This document shows, in pieces, positions 1-9,732 of a DNA stretch of 64,000 bases. Within the stretch, counting starts at the first letter, position 1. Each line of letters starts with the position of its first letter. The DNA comes from Paenarthrobacter aurescens (GTDB lineage Bacteria > Actinomycetota > Actinomycetes > Actinomycetales > Micrococcaceae). Both the position numbers and the translations under genes were made by a program. The notes under the pieces were generated by a model. The model was not told the origin of the DNA. It saw nothing but the letters and a program-made list of their open reading frames with translations, and searched no databases. The stretch spans positions 620,001-684,000 of the forward strand of contig NZ_CP157456.1 in the NCBI RefSeq assembly GCF_041549525.1, read 5' to 3'.

Positions 1-1
1 C

Positions 2-355
2 ACCCTGGCAAGCCTGCACCGGCTTGGCGTGGGGCTTGAGATTGACGACTTCGGTGCAGGCTACTCCTCCATGGGATACCTGAGGAAACTACCTGTAGAC
101 CGGGTCAAAGTGGACCGGCAGTTCGTGAAGGACCTGGGCAAGGACCCGTCCCAGCTGGACTTCCTGGCCGCAGTCCAGCAAGTCATCCGCTCCTGCGGCC
201 TGGAAGGTATTTGGGAGGGCATAGAGACCGCCGAACAGGCAGAGGCCCTGCGAAGCATCGGCTGCGCGAGCGGCCAGGGTTACTACTTTGGCAGGCCCTT
301 GCCGGAGGCGGAGTTCACGGAGCAATTGGCGCGGCAAGTGGTGTGGCCGGCTTAA
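2..355 (+). CDS. EAL-domain protein, C-terminal fragment (c-di-GMP phosphodiesterase family)
   Basis: The reading frame is open from the left edge of the window, so the gene starts upstream and only about 117 C-terminal residues are visible. They contain the EAL-family signature IDDFGAGYSSMGYLRKLPVD, then the VKVDRQFV strand and the late GIETAEQAEALRSIGCASGQGYYFGRPLP block. The two Asp of the DDFG motif and the Glu of GIET are metal and active-site residues in EAL phosphodiesterases. By family the domain hydrolyses cyclic di-GMP to pGpG. Whether a GGDEF or PAS domain precedes it cannot be seen. A strong hairpin follows the stop. Confidence 0.9.
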   Translation, partial: TLASLHRLGVGLEIDDFGAGYSSMGYLRKLPVDRVKVDRQFVKDLGKDPSQLDFLAAVQQVIRSCGLEGIWEGIETAEQAEALRSIGCASGQGYYFGRPLPEAEFTEQLARQVVWPA

Positions 356-370
356 ACCCCTTCGGGCACG

Positions 371-409
371 CGCAAGGCCCCGGCACTCGGAGAGTGCCGG
401 GGCCTTGCG
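371..409. terminator. Bidirectional hairpin terminator between EAL gene and purL
   Basis: Perfect 18-bp arms (371-388 and 392-409) are separated by a 3-base loop. The hairpin lies between two converging genes, so it can end transcription from both sides. There is no long T-run on either strand. Confidence 0.8.
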
Positions 410-441
410 ACGTTAGCTGCTTCTAGCCGAAATACTGGTTC

Positions 442-2751
442 TTAGCCGAAATACTTGGGCAGGGTGGCTTCGTGAGCTTCGCGGAGAGCGTCCAAGGAGA
501 GCTCGTCCACGCCGTTGATCTCCAGCTTTCCACCGGCGGCGTCAACAACGCCGATCCGGAGGTGGGCGAAGCCGCGGGCCGTGCACATGTCCTTGAAACG
601 GACTTCTTCCGAGCGCGGCACGGACACGATTGCCCGGGCCTGGGACTCGGAGAAGAGGGCTGTGAACAGGTCCACGCCGTCGCGCTCCATGAGTTCCTCA
701 AGGGCGATGCGGGCGCCTACGCCGTAGCGCAGCGAGGACTCAACCAATGCAGCCGCGAGGCCACCTTCGGAGAGATCGTGTGCTGCGTCAACCATGCCGT
801 CGCGGGAAGCGTTGATCAGGATCTCGCCCAAGGCGCGCTCTGCTGCGAGGTCAACCTTCGGCGGCAAGCCACCGAGGTGTCCGCGGAGGTTGGACCATTC
901 CGAACCGTCCAGCTCTGCTGCGGTGGTGCCCAGCAGGTAGATGGCCTGGCCGTCCTCACGCCAGCCCGACGGCGTGCGGCGGGCGACGTCGTCGAGCTTG
1001 CCCAGAACTGCCACCACAGGGGAGGGGTGGATCGGCGTGGTGCCGGTCTGGTTGTAGAGCGAGACGTTGCCGCCGGTCACGGGGATGCCGAGTTCCATGC
1101 AGGCGTCGGACAGGCCACGAATGGCTTCGGCCAGCTGCCACATGACATCCGGATCCTCGGGGGAACCGAAGTTCAGGCAGTCGCTGACGGCCATGGGAAC
1201 AGCACCGGAGGTGGCCACGTTGCGGTAGGCCTCAGCCAGTGCGAGCTGTGCACCCTGGTAGGGCTCGAGGTAGGTGTAGCGGCCGTTGGCGTCGGTAGCC
1301 AGGGCAACGCCCAGGCCGGATTCCTCGTCAACGCGGACCACGCCGGCATCGTCCGGGAACGCCATGGCAGTGTTGCCGCCAACGTAGCGGTCGTACTGCT
1401 TGGTGATCCAGGCCTTGCTGCACATGTTCGGTGATGCAACGAGTTCGGTGACGGCTGCAGCCAGCTCGGTGGGAGCCGAGGGACGGCCTGCGTCTTCCAC
1501 GGAACCGGTGAAGGAGTTGGCTTGGACCGAGTCCTGCCACTCCGGGCGGGCGAACGGACGGTCGTAGACCGGGCCGTCGTGCGCAACGGTGCGGGGATCG
1601 ACGTCGACGATTACTTCGCCTTCCCAGGTGATGATGAGGCGGCCTGTGTCCGTAACCTCACCCAACCAGGAGTACTCCACGGCCCACTTGTCCATCACAG
1701 CTTCGAATGCGGCGATGTTCTCCGGGGTGACCACGGCCATCATGCGTTCCTGCGACTCGGACATGAGGATCTCGCCCGGGGTGAGCGTGGGATCGCGCAG
1801 CAGGACGGAGGTCAGTTCAACCTCCATGCCGCCGTCACCGTTGGACGCGAGCTCGGACGTAGCGCAGGAAATGCCTGCAGCGCCGAGGTCCTGGATGCCT
1901 TCAACCAGCGAGCCCTTGAAGAGCTCCAGGCAGCACTCAATGAGGACCTTCTCAGCGAAGGGGTCGCCCACTTGGACGGCCGGACGCTTGGAGGGCTTGG
2001 TGTCATCGAAGGACTCCGAGGCCAGCACCGAAGCGCCGCCAATGCCGTCGCCGCCGGTGCGTGCACCGAACAGCACAACCTTGTTGCCCTTGCCGGAGGC
2101 GTTGGCCAGGCGGATGTCCTCGTGGCGCATGACGCCCACAGCCAGTGCGTTCACCAGCGGGTTGCCTTGGTAGACGGAGTCGAACACCATTTCGCCACCG
2201 ATGTTCGGCAGGCCCAGGCAGTTTCCGTAGCCACCGATGCCGGCAACAGCACCGTGCATGACGCGAGCGGTGTCCGGGTGGTCGATTGCACCGAAGCGCA
2301 ACGGGTCCATCACGGCAACCGGGCGGGCACCCATGGAGATGATGTCACGGACAATGCCGCCGATGCCGGTAGCGGCACCCTGGTACGGCTCAACGAACGA
2401 CGGCGAGTTGTGGGACTCGATCTTGAACGTCACGGCCCAGCCGTCGCCCAGGTTGGTGACGCCAGCGTTCTCGCCGATGCCCACCAGCATGTCCTTCTTC
2501 ATTTCCTCCGTAACCTTCTCGCCGAACTGGCGGAGGTGGTTCTTGGAGGACTTGTAGGAGCAGTGCTCGCTCCACATGACGGAGTACATGGCCAGCTCGG
2601 CGCCGGTGGGGCGGCGGCCGAGGACCTTGACGATCTCATCGAATTCGTTCTGCTTCAGGCCCAGCTCGGCCCACGGGAGTTCCGTGTCCGGGGTCTTGGC
2701 AGCGTGCTCAACGGTGTCGATGTTGAACTTCTTGGTGGTTTCCGTGGTCAC
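442..2751 (-). CDS. purL: Phosphoribosylformylglycinamidine synthase subunit PurL
   Basis: This 769-residue protein is the small-type PurL, the ATP-dependent synthetase subunit of FGAM synthase (step 4 of de novo purine synthesis). It works with PurS and with PurQ, which supplies ammonia. Family blocks seen include [16 protein letters not shown] near the N-terminus, GIGENAGV, the nucleotide-binding [21 protein letters not shown] stretch (about residues 110-135), GGDGIGGAS, and a second AIRS-like half with [14 protein letters not shown] and GGNVSLYNQ. The start is GTG inside a 4-base GTGA overlap with the purQ stop, and GGGAGG lies just upstream inside purQ. This coupling implies co-translation. 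The last codons are partly duplicated downstream of the stop. Confidence 0.98.
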   Translation of the reverse strand: MTTETTKKFNIDTVEHAAKTPDTELPWAELGLKQNEFDEIVKVLGRRPTGAELAMYSVMWSEHCSYKSSKNHLRQFGEKVTEEMKKDMLVGIGENAGVTNLGDGWAVTFKIESHNSPSFVEPYQGAATGIGGIVRDIISMGARPVAVMDPLRFGAIDHPDTARVMHGAVAGIGGYGNCLGLPNIGGEMVFDSVYQGNPLVNALAVGVMRHEDIRLANASGKGNKVVLFGARTGGDGIGGASVLASESFDDTKPSKRPAVQVGDPFAEKVLIECCLELFKGSLVEGIQDLGAAGISCATSELASNGDGGMEVELTSVLLRDPTLTPGEILMSESQERMMAVVTPENIAAFEAVMDKWAVEYSWLGEVTDTGRLIITWEGEVIVDVDPRTVAHDGPVYDRPFARPEWQDSVQANSFTGSVEDAGRPSAPTELAAAVTELVASPNMCSKAWITKQYDRYVGGNTAMAFPDDAGVVRVDEESGLGVALATDANGRYTYLEPYQGAQLALAEAYRNVATSGAVPMAVSDCLNFGSPEDPDVMWQLAEAIRGLSDACMELGIPVTGGNVSLYNQTGTTPIHPSPVVAVLGKLDDVARRTPSGWREDGQAIYLLGTTAAELDGSEWSNLRGHLGGLPPKVDLAAERALGEILINASRDGMVDAAHDLSEGGLAAALVESSLRYGVGARIALEELMERDGVDLFTALFSESQARAIVSVPRSEEVRFKDMCTARGFAHLRIGVVDAAGGKLEINGVDELSLDALREAHEATLPKYFG

Positions 2752-3518
2752 TTGTCGCCTCCCACAATCTTGGTCAGTACGGAGGTGAAGAAGCCCAGTC
2801 CGTCGGTGTCGCGGGGAGCGCCATCAAGACTTTCGGGGCCGAAGCCGGTTTCCACAGCGTGCTCGGGGTGCGGCATGAGGCCCACCACGTTGCCCGCGGC
2901 GTTGGAGATGCCCGCGATGTCGCGACGGGAGCCGTTCGGGTTGAAGCCCACGTAGCGGAACACCACGCGGCCCTCAGCCTCAAGGGCATCCAGGGTCTTC
3001 TCGTCGGCGATGTACTGGCCGTCCTGGTTCTTCAACGGCACAATGATTTCCTGGCCGTCGGTGTAATCCACGGTCCAGGCGGTGTTGGCGTTTTCCACGC
3101 GCAACGTCTGGTCCCGGCAAATGAATTTCAGGTGGTCATTCTTGATCATGGAACCGGGCAGCAGGTGCGACTCGGTGAGGATCTGGAAGCCGTTACAAAT
3201 ACCCAGAACCGGGAGCTTCGCATCCGAGTTGGCGGCATCGATGATCTTGGACATCAGCGGTGCGAAACGTGAGATGGCACCGGCGCGGAGGTAGTCACCG
3301 TAGGAGAAACCGCCCGGGATGATGACGGCGTCAACATCGCCCAGTTCGGTGTCTGCATGCCATAGCGAAACCGCAGTGCCGCCTGCCAGCCGCACTGCAC
3401 GGGCGGCGTCGCGGTCGTCCAGGGTGCCGGGGAAGGTCACGACGCCGATCTTGGCGCCGGCGAGGCGGGGCTCCGCGGCAACAGCCACGGCCTCGCCAAT
3501 CAGGGGAATCGATGTCAT
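2748..3518 (-). CDS. purQ: Phosphoribosylformylglycinamidine synthase subunit PurQ
   Basis: This 256-residue class I glutamine amidotransferase makes ammonia for the PurL reaction. Visible signatures are [20 protein letters not shown], the [15 protein letters not shown] turn, the nucleophile elbow LGICNGFQ with the catalytic Cys, and the late MPHPEHAVE block carrying the His and Glu of the triad. A longer reading frame begins at 3551, but that start lies inside purS. The ATG at 3518 is one base beyond the purS stop and begins the conserved MTSIPLIGE segment, so it is preferred. It is the middle gene of purSQL and overlaps purL by 4 bases. Confidence 0.97.
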   Translation of the reverse strand: MTSIPLIGEAVAVAAEPRLAGAKIGVVTFPGTLDDRDAARAVRLAGGTAVSLWHADTELGDVDAVIIPGGFSYGDYLRAGAISRFAPLMSKIIDAANSDAKLPVLGICNGFQILTESHLLPGSMIKNDHLKFICRDQTLRVENANTAWTVDYTDGQEIIVPLKNQDGQYIADEKTLDALEAEGRVVFRYVGFNPNGSRRDIAGISNAAGNVVGLMPHPEHAVETGFGPESLDGAPRDTDGLGFFTSVLTKIVGGDK

Positions 3519-3519
3519 A

Positions 3520-3771
3520 TCAGGCCTCGACGACCTCGACGTTGACAACATCCTCGATCACCGGGTTGGACAGGAGGGTCTCGGCAGCTTCGCGGGCCTG
3601 GGCCAGGATAGCGTCGGTCACCTCGCCGTCGACGGTCAGTTCGAAGCGCTTGCCCTGGCGGACTGCGCTGAAGCTGTTGAAGCCGAGGCGGGGCAGAGCA
3701 CCCACAATGGCCTTCCCCTGGGGATCCAGAATCTCGGGCTTGGGCATGACGTCAACGACGATCCGGGGCAT
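3520..3771 (-). CDS. purS: Phosphoribosylformylglycinamidine synthase subunit PurS
   Basis: This 83-residue protein is the structural subunit that bridges PurL and PurQ in the three-part FGAM synthase of Gram-positive bacteria. It has the usual PurS form: [21 protein letters not shown] at the start, then [20 protein letters not shown] in the middle and a C-terminal [13 protein letters not shown] strand. Its length is typical. It is the first gene of the minus-strand purSQL unit, so the operon promoter should lie just beyond 3771. Confidence 0.96.
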   Translation of the reverse strand: MPRIVVDVMPKPEILDPQGKAIVGALPRLGFNSFSAVRQGKRFELTVDGEVTDAILAQAREAAETLLSNPVIEDVVNVEVVEA

Positions 3772-4078
3772 CCGGTAACTCCTGTGCGTGAGTTGGGTGA
3801 ACCTTTAGATAAGGCTGCCGCGGAGGTGCCGTCTCACGCCGTTCAGCCGCATCCAAACAGCGGTTTTAACACAGGGTTAAACACGGTGGTGAACTGCAAT
3901 GTTTGAACGGCATGGGGGGCGCTCCGCGAGCTTGCACACCTATTCTACCGGGAGCGGCGCACATACCCTATTCAGCGGCATTGCGCGAGGACACCCCGCC
4001 GCGGCGGGGGAAACCGGACCGGATGAAGGCCCGACGGCGGTACTTTCGCCGGGTGGTTCGCGTCATTAGGATTGCGGC
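3772..4078. other. Intergenic region holding the purSQL promoter
   Basis: No convincing gene lies here; short reading frames on both strands lack family resemblance and good start sites. The stretch must carry the promoter of purSQL (minus strand) and that of the small plus-strand gene at 4079. An imperfect A+T-rich dyad (ttttaac / gttaaac) at about 3863-3882 is the only local structure seen, and its role is unknown. Confidence 0.4.
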
Positions 4079-4264
4079 ATGGCTGAGAAACCGAAATCGA
4101 TGGTGCTGGGCGTTGTGGCCGCAGCCGTTTTTGCCGGCCTGGGACGGATGGTCATCCAAAAAGTGCTGGCGGACCGGGCTGCGCGGAACAGCCGGGTCAC
4201 CGTTCCCTTGGACGCCGAAACACGTGCCCGGATAAGTGACGCCCTCCGCAATCCAAGTAAGTGA
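4079..4264 (+). CDS. Small single-pass membrane protein, unknown function
   Basis: The 61-residue product has a short basic N-terminus (MAEKPK), one hydrophobic segment at about residues 8-22 (MVLGVVAAAVFAGLG) and a charged tail rich in Arg and Asp. It is not recognised as a named family. Support is a purine-rich stretch (ttagga) ahead of the ATG, the clear membrane segment and actinobacterial codon use. Neighbours do not suggest a role. Confidence 0.5.
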   Translation: MAEKPKSMVLGVVAAAVFAGLGRMVIQKVLADRAARNSRVTVPLDAETRARISDALRNPSK

Positions 4265-4423
4265 AGGCTAAGCTAAAAATGGCGGTTTTCCGGCGGAATG
4301 GCGCGGATTAGGGCACATACAAATGCGCTATTCCAAGCGGTTAAATGAGGCAATTCCGGAGTAGTTTGGAAGGACACGAGGGGTTTATCCCCAGTACGTT
4401 TCAGATCCAAACCAGGAGGAACA

Positions 4424-4714
4424 ATGACCGAACACATTGCCGAAGTATCCGCCTGTAGCGTTGGCACGTGCGGATTCAACCACAACGGTTGCACCGCATT
4501 CGGAATCACCATCGGCGGGAGCCAGGACCACGCTTCCTGCGCCACGTTCATTGACACCAATGCCATGGGTGGCCTGCCCAAGGTCCTCGCCCACGTTGGT
4601 GCCTGCCAGCGGTCCGAGTGCGTCCATAACAACAACCTCATGTGCGAGGCACACGACGTCAAAGTTGGACCCGGCCGCGAAGCTGCAGACTGCCTGACGT
4701 ACGAGCACTCCTGA
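4424..4714 (+). CDS. DUF1540 domain protein (Cys-rich, two repeats)
   Basis: This 96-residue protein carries two copies of the DUF1540 cysteine pattern. The first is CSVGTCGFNHNGCTAFGITI and the second is CQRSECVHNNNLMCEAHDVKVG. Eight of its cysteines lie in these repeats, and a ninth (SCATF) sits between them. The pattern suggests metal binding, but the role of the family is not established. AGGAGG is well placed ahead of the ATG. A strong hairpin follows the stop, and the convergent neighbour is a manganese catalase. Confidence 0.85.
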   Translation: MTEHIAEVSACSVGTCGFNHNGCTAFGITIGGSQDHASCATFIDTNAMGGLPKVLAHVGACQRSECVHNNNLMCEAHDVKVGPGREAADCLTYEHS

Positions 4715-4720
4715 TAGATT

Positions 4721-4769
4721 CGCGAAAAGCGGGCCTGCCCTCCTTGGAGGACAGGCCCGCTTTTTCGCG
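4721..4769. terminator. Bidirectional terminator between DUF1540 gene and Mn catalase
   Basis: The stem gcgggcctg / caggcccgc is extended by an outer cgcgaaaa / tttttcgcg pairing. T-runs are therefore present for both directions, as expected between converging genes. Confidence 0.9.
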
Positions 4770-4774
4770 TGGGG

Positions 4775-5758
4775 TTACTTCTTCTTGGCTGCCTTGTTCT
4801 TGGCTGCCTTGGGCTTTGATTCCTTGGGGCTGTCCGCGTCCTTGAGTTCCTGCTCGGCGGTGGCCTGGATCAATGCCAGCAACTCCGGGTCCAACCCGGG
4901 CGCAAATTCTTCCTTGCGTTCGGGGGAGATGGTGATGGGGAAACCGTCGGGCATGACGTCGGTACTGAGTTCCGTCCCGTCATTGGAGGGTGAGGCCCCG
5001 CGGTAAAGCTTGCCTGCTTCGCTGAGGTTGTCAGCGCTGAAGGTGTACTGGATGCTCTGCAGGCCCTTGTCCAACAGTTTCTTTACCTCCGGGAACTGCT
5101 CCGCGTTGGTTTTGGGAATGGGGAGGACTTTGCCCCAGTTGACGCCCAGGCTTTCCAGGGCCTTTGCATAAGCATTCTCGTGCGCCTGGTCGCGGACAAT
5201 CAGGTACGCAATGGTGGAGCGGGCGGTTTTGTTCTCAGTCATCTCATAAATGCGGCACTTCTGGAGCCTGCCGGTGGATTCGAGCATCAGGTTGTACAGC
5301 AGGTCCAGCACCAGGTTGCCGCTGTTGTAGACGTAGGAGCCGCTCCACGGATTGCCGGCGGCGTCTACCGGCAAGGCGCCCTGGGCACCCACCAGGTAGT
5401 GGTGGATGTTGCTGGTGTCCAGCGCGATCTTCAGGGGAGTGGCTCCCCCTGCGCCCGGCTGATCCACCGGATCGGACTTCTTGCCTTGATAGCGTGGCGA
5501 ACCGTCCAGGAGCTGGGAAATGGTGGTGCCGATGAGCTCCACGTGGCTGATCTCTTCGGTGCCGATGCCCTGGAGAAGGTCCTTGTAGGGCTTCGACGCG
5601 GGGTCACCCCGGAAATTCATGCTCTGGAACAGGTATTGCATCATGGTGCGCATTTCGCCGAACTGGCCACCGAGACCTTCCTGGAGGGCGTTTGCTGCGG
5701 CGGGATCAGGCTCGTCAGCGGCGATTTCGTTGATGAGAAGTTGGGTGTGCAGGTACAT
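4775..5758 (-). CDS. Manganese (non-haem) catalase
   Basis: The 327-residue product belongs to the dimanganese catalases, which convert hydrogen peroxide to water and oxygen in a four-helix bundle. The five metal ligands known from Lactobacillus plantarum (E35, E66, H69, E148, H181) match E35 (FGEM), E69 and H72 (TEEISHVE), E160 (MLESTG) and H193 (DQAHENAY). The spacing between the last two is 33 in both proteins. The C-terminus ends in an unusual Lys/Ala-rich tail (PKAAKNKAAKKK). An upstream palindrome at 5833-5844 may be a control site. It is a single gene with its own terminator. Confidence 0.95.
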   Translation of the reverse strand: MYLHTQLLINEIAADEPDPAAANALQEGLGGQFGEMRTMMQYLFQSMNFRGDPASKPYKDLLQGIGTEEISHVELIGTTISQLLDGSPRYQGKKSDPVDQPGAGGATPLKIALDTSNIHHYLVGAQGALPVDAAGNPWSGSYVYNSGNLVLDLLYNLMLESTGRLQKCRIYEMTENKTARSTIAYLIVRDQAHENAYAKALESLGVNWGKVLPIPKTNAEQFPEVKKLLDKGLQSIQYTFSADNLSEAGKLYRGASPSNDGTELSTDVMPDGFPITISPERKEEFAPGLDPELLALIQATAEQELKDADSPKESKPKAAKNKAAKKK

Positions 5759-5831
5759 TGCGATTCCTCACGTTGTTCATGCTGCGTGTTGGGATGGAAA
5801 CCCTCTGCTGGCCACCCCGGACCCACCTACC

Positions 5832-5848
5832 ATAAGCATGCTTACTAT
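5832..5848. promoter_or_regulatory. Candidate control box ATAAGCATGCTTACTAT upstream of Mn catalase
   Basis: The core TAAGCATGCTTA (5833-5844) is a perfect 12-base palindrome about 75 bases before the catalase start. A closely similar 17-base sequence (14 of 17 identical) lies at 16434-16450 upstream of a LapA-like gene. The binding protein is unknown. Confidence 0.4.
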
Positions 5849-5905
5849 TCGGAGGCAATGAAAAATATTGGCCGATCCCCGGGTATCAGCCGAAGCCCGG
5901 ACCGG

Positions 5906-6844
5906 TCAGCCTGCAACCTGGTTGGTCAGGGGTGACCCTTCCTTCAGTGCCTTGATGTTGCTCACCACAATCCTGGCCGCACCCTTGGGGCGGTTGCCTG
6001 CAACATGGGGTGTGATGATCAGGTTGGGCGCTTTCCAGAGTTTGGAGTCAGCAGGAAGCGGTTCATCTTTGGTGACATCCAGGGCGGCGACGCGCAAGCC
6101 GCCCTCCTCCAGAGCTGCTTGCAGGGCGTCCTCGTCCACCGTGGCGCCTCGGCCAACGTTCACAAAGATCGCAGTGTCCGGGAGGGCCTGAAGGACGTCG
6201 CCGTTCAGGGCATCCGCAGTTTCAGGGGTGGCCGGCAGGATGGACACCAGGACGTCCGTGGTGCGCAGGACCTCGTGGAACTCATCGTCAGCCACCACCG
6301 GGAATCCGTATCGCTCGCCCTTGGAACTGGCCACGCCGGTGACGTTCGCGCCCAATGCCGCCAGTAGGGGAGCCAGCCGTCCCGCGATGGAACCAAAGCC
6401 CCAGATGGTGACGTTGGCGCCGTCGAGCGTGTACAGCTGCTCGGTGTCAGGGGAGGACTGCGCTGCGTTGTACGGCTCGTTCCAGGTGGCGGCCTGCTGG
6501 GATTCCATCAGCTGGTCCATGCGCCGTACTGCGGCCAGAATCAGCGCCAGTGCGTGCTCGGCCACCGGGCCATCATGGAGCGAGCGCCCTGAGGTGATGG
6601 CCACGTTGTCCGCGAAACCTGCTGCCAGCACTGAATCCGGGCCCGCCGCGAGTGTTTGGACCAGCCTGAGGCGGGGCATGGAGCGGGCTGCGTCAGTCAG
6701 GTTCTCCGATGTATTTCTCCACACCACCAGAACCTCAGCGTCCCGGTGCCCGGCGGGGATCGGCTGATCCGCTGGGTAGAGGATGACCTCGTCCTCCAGG
6801 GCAGAGAGGTCCAGCTTGATGGTGTTGGGGACAAGAATTTTCAC
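5906..6844 (-). CDS. D-isomer specific 2-hydroxyacid dehydrogenase
   Basis: The 312-residue NAD(P)-dependent oxidoreductase reduces 2-keto acids to D-2-hydroxy acids or oxidises them; the substrate is not known. It shows the substrate-side VQTLAAGPDSVLAAGFADNV segment and GPVAEHALALILAAVRR. The Rossmann turn is WGFGSIAGRLAPLLAALGANVTGV. Late blocks are LPATPETADALNGDVLQALP, FVNVGRGATVDEDAL, DVTKDEPLPADSKLW and the catalytic His region ITPHVAGN. The frame continues to 6883, but the GTG at 6844 (VKILVPNTIKL) has an ACGGAG site 8 bases upstream and starts the conserved fold. The sialidase gene diverges from it. Confidence 0.92.
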   Translation of the reverse strand: MKILVPNTIKLDLSALEDEVILYPADQPIPAGHRDAEVLVVWRNTSENLTDAARSMPRLRLVQTLAAGPDSVLAAGFADNVAITSGRSLHDGPVAEHALALILAAVRRMDQLMESQQAATWNEPYNAAQSSPDTEQLYTLDGANVTIWGFGSIAGRLAPLLAALGANVTGVASSKGERYGFPVVADDEFHEVLRTTDVLVSILPATPETADALNGDVLQALPDTAIFVNVGRGATVDEDALQAALEEGGLRVAALDVTKDEPLPADSKLWKAPNLIITPHVAGNRPKGAARIVVSNIKALKEGSPLTNQVAG

Positions 6845-6964
6845 TGCAGCTCCGTTGCGTAAAGGTGGCTCGGCGGTATGCACACGAGGCTACCGTTCTG
6901 CAGCCTTTTGAGGGGCAGGCTGCTTCATCCCTAGCAATGTGACGCTGAACACCTTAGGGTATGA

Positions 6965-6990
6965 GAACGTCCCGAGGTTGTAGGACGTTC
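6965..6990. promoter_or_regulatory. Inverted repeat upstream of sialidase gene
   Basis: GAACGTCC (6965-6972) and GGACGTTC (6983-6990) form a perfect 8-base inverted repeat with a 10-base spacer, 39 bases before the TTG start of the sialidase. A tandem gtagcac pair follows at about 6994-7007. The layout fits an operator, but no adjacent regulator gene is present. Confidence 0.35.
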
Positions 6991-7028
6991 GACGTAGCAC
7001 GTAGCACCCACTCGAAAGGACCCTCGAT

Positions 7029-9620
7029 TTGAGATCTTCATCCTTAGCGCGGACAGCAGCCGCCGGCGCCCTCAGCGCCGCCCTCCTGGCCGGGCTCGGT
7101 CTTCCGGCCATGGCCGCCCCGATTCCGCCCAACAATCCCGCAGCAGCGCCGGGCACGTTCAGCGAAGCAAACATCGGAGCTGACCGCACCGCAGCCAACT
7201 TCTTCTACCGGATTCCCGCCCTGACGTACCTGGGCAACAACGTGGTGCTGGCCGCTTGGGACGGGCGTCCGGGTTCCGCGGCCGACGCTCCCAACCCGAA
7301 TTCGATCGTCCAGCGCCGCAGCACCGACGGCGGCCAGACCTGGGGCCCTGTCACCGTTATCGCCGCCGGGCATGTGGGCGATGCCAGCGGACCCAAATAC
7401 GGGTACAGCGACCCCTCATACATTTACGATGCCGAGGCAGGCAAAGTCTTCGCCTTCTTCGTTTACTCCAAGGACCAAGGCTTCGGCGGCAGCCAATTCG
7501 GCAACAGCGACGCCGACCGCACTGTGATTTCCTCAGCGGTCATCGAGTCCTCGGATGGAGGCGTCACCTGGAGCCAGCCGCGTCTCATTACCAACGTGAC
7601 CAAGCCCGGGACCAGCAAGACCAGCCCCGCAGCAGGCGATGTCCGTTCCAACTTCGCATCCTCCGGCGAAGGCATCCAGCTCAAGTATGGGCAATACAAA
7701 GGCCGCTTGATCCAGCAGTTCGCCGGGGACATCCGGCAAGCTGATGGCACCAACAAGATTCAGGCTTACAGCGTCTACTCCGATGACCACGGCGCCACCT
7801 GGCACAAGGGAGCCAACGTAGGGGACCGCATGGACGAGAACAAGACCGTGGAACTCTCTGATGGCCGCGTGCTCCTGAACTCCCGGGACAACGCCAACCA
7901 GGGCTACCGCAAGGTTGCGATCTCAACCGACGGCGGCGCTACGTACGGCCCGGTTACCCTGGACACTGAGCTCCCGGATCCGGCCAACAACGGTGCCATC
8001 GCACGCATGTTCCCGGACGCGGCGCAAGGCTCAGCTGATGCAAAGAAGCTGATTTTCACCAACGCCAACTCCAAGACGGGCCGCGAAAACGTGTCCGCCC
8101 GCATCTCCTGCGACGACGGCGCCACCTGGCCGGGGGTGCGCACCATCCGTCCGGGGTTCTCCGCCTATTCCACGGTCACCCGTTTGGAAGCGGGCAAGTT
8201 CGGAGTGCTCTACGAGGGCAATTACACGGACAACATGCCGTTCGCAAAGTTTGATGACGCCTGGCTGAACTACGTTTGCGCCCCGCTCTCGGTCCCGGCT
8301 GTCACCACTGCGCCGGGCGCTACGCAGCAGATCCCCGTGACCGTTACCAATCAGGAGGCAGGCACGCTGTCCGGCGCCACCGCCACCGTCTACACACCCA
8401 ATGGGTGGTCGGCCACCACGGTGCCGGTTCCTTCGTTGGCGCCGGGAGCGTCGGCTACTGTCAACGTTGCCCTGACGGCACCCGCGAACGCCAGCGGCCC
8501 GCAGAACCTCAATGCAGCATTCACCACTGCGAACGGGCGGGTTTCGCAGTTCACCTTCACCGCAACCGTGCCGGTGGCCCCGCAAGTCGGCCTGACCATC
8601 ACAGGAACCGCACCTGCACGCGATGTGATGGCGAGTCCGTACCAAGTGGGAGAGGTCCTCAGCTACTCGCTCAACATCAAGAGCATGGCCAACGTCACGG
8701 CCAACTCGGTGCCGCTTTCGGGGACCTTCGATTCAGGGTTCCTGCCACCGTCGGCCCCCAACTGCCGGTACAACAACCTGGCTGCAGGTGCGAATTACAC
8801 CTGCACCACGGCCAAACACGTGATCACGGCGGCAGACATTGAGCGCGGCTACTTTGTGCCGGAGGCGAGCTTCAGCATCACGGCCAGCGCGACGCCGTCA
8901 CTCACCAAAACTGTCCCGTTCACCGGCACTGCGGTGGCTTTGCGTGACGGCCTGCTGAGCGCTGACATTAGTGGGGCGCGTGCCGACGTCGGGCGTGATC
9001 TGGCAACCCAGCCGTACGCCGCCGGTGACCTGGTCCCTTATACCTTCACCGTGAAGAACACGAGCCCGCTGGTGGAGAAAGTGGTGCCCACCGCCGGTAA
9101 CTTCAGTCCTTTCCTCCCGGAAGGCACGGGCAACTGCCGCTACAGCGTGCTCCCCGCAGGCCAGAGCTACCAGTGCTCCACCCCGCGCCACACCGTAACC
9201 GCCGAAGAAGCCGAACAGGGATTCTTCATCCCGAAGACCACCTGGGACCTCAGCTCGGCTGGGCAAACCACCAAAACCATCACCGTAAATGGTGACCCGG
9301 TGGAGCTGAGGACTAAGCCGTCCGCGGAGCCCGCGTTGACCGTGCAGGAACTTGGCGCACCGCCGTCGGACCTCGGTACCGCGGACAAGTACAGCACGGG
9401 CCAAAAAGTGGTGCTTGAGGGCCTGGGCTACGGGGACTGGTACTACGTATATCTGAACAAAACGGGTTATCGCCTGGGCTGGATCTTCCCCACCACGGAT
9501 AACACGGTGGAGTTCATCCTTCCTTCCGACGTGAAGAACGGCCGCGATGACGTGGTGGTGCTGGACAAAAACGGCGTCCAGGTCACTTTTGACAGGCTGC
9601 AGGTGACTCCCAAGGGCTAA
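7029..9620 (+). CDS. Secreted multidomain exo-alpha-sialidase
   Basis: The 863-residue exoenzyme should release terminal sialic acids from glycans. A signal peptide with AMAA at its end covers about residues 1-30. The GH33-type propeller follows: FYRIPA at 59-64 with a catalytic Arg, AAWDGRPGSA with the likely acid/base Asp, and five Asp-box-like turns (STDGGQTW, SSDGGVTW, SDDHGATW, STDGGATY, SCDDGATW). After about residue 415 comes an NEW3-like beta domain, two related domains of about 120 residues each with a paired Cys pattern (NCRYNNLAAGANYTC and NCRYSVLPAGQSYQC), and a last domain of about 95 residues. No LPXTG anchor is present. Translation begins at TTG after AAAGGA. Confidence 0.93.
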   Translation: MRSSSLARTAAAGALSAALLAGLGLPAMAAPIPPNNPAAAPGTFSEANIGADRTAANFFYRIPALTYLGNNVVLAAWDGRPGSAADAPNPNSIVQRRSTDGGQTWGPVTVIAAGHVGDASGPKYGYSDPSYIYDAEAGKVFAFFVYSKDQGFGGSQFGNSDADRTVISSAVIESSDGGVTWSQPRLITNVTKPGTSKTSPAAGDVRSNFASSGEGIQLKYGQYKGRLIQQFAGDIRQADGTNKIQAYSVYSDDHGATWHKGANVGDRMDENKTVELSDGRVLLNSRDNANQGYRKVAISTDGGATYGPVTLDTELPDPANNGAIARMFPDAAQGSADAKKLIFTNANSKTGRENVSARISCDDGATWPGVRTIRPGFSAYSTVTRLEAGKFGVLYEGNYTDNMPFAKFDDAWLNYVCAPLSVPAVTTAPGATQQIPVTVTNQEAGTLSGATATVYTPNGWSATTVPVPSLAPGASATVNVALTAPANASGPQNLNAAFTTANGRVSQFTFTATVPVAPQVGLTITGTAPARDVMASPYQVGEVLSYSLNIKSMANVTANSVPLSGTFDSGFLPPSAPNCRYNNLAAGANYTCTTAKHVITAADIERGYFVPEASFSITASATPSLTKTVPFTGTAVALRDGLLSADISGARADVGRDLATQPYAAGDLVPYTFTVKNTSPLVEKVVPTAGNFSPFLPEGTGNCRYSVLPAGQSYQCSTPRHTVTAEEAEQGFFIPKTTWDLSSAGQTTKTITVNGDPVELRTKPSAEPALTVQELGAPPSDLGTADKYSTGQKVVLEGLGYGDWYYVYLNKTGYRLGWIFPTTDNTVEFILPSDVKNGRDDVVVLDKNGVQVTFDRLQVTPKG

Positions 9621-9732
9621 TACTTTTCCGGGGGAGGGCCGGAGCGATTGTGACAAGACAAAATTCCCGAAATGTGCTGTATGTCATATTCCGCTCTCAC
9701 TAGGTACTCTGTGACTCGGCTGGTTGCGCGGC

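Noticed and set aside
472..2955. Long plus-strand frames opposite purL and purQ (320 and 477 residues)
   Set aside because: They lie antisense to conserved genes and have no family resemblance; GC-rich codon use opens such frames.
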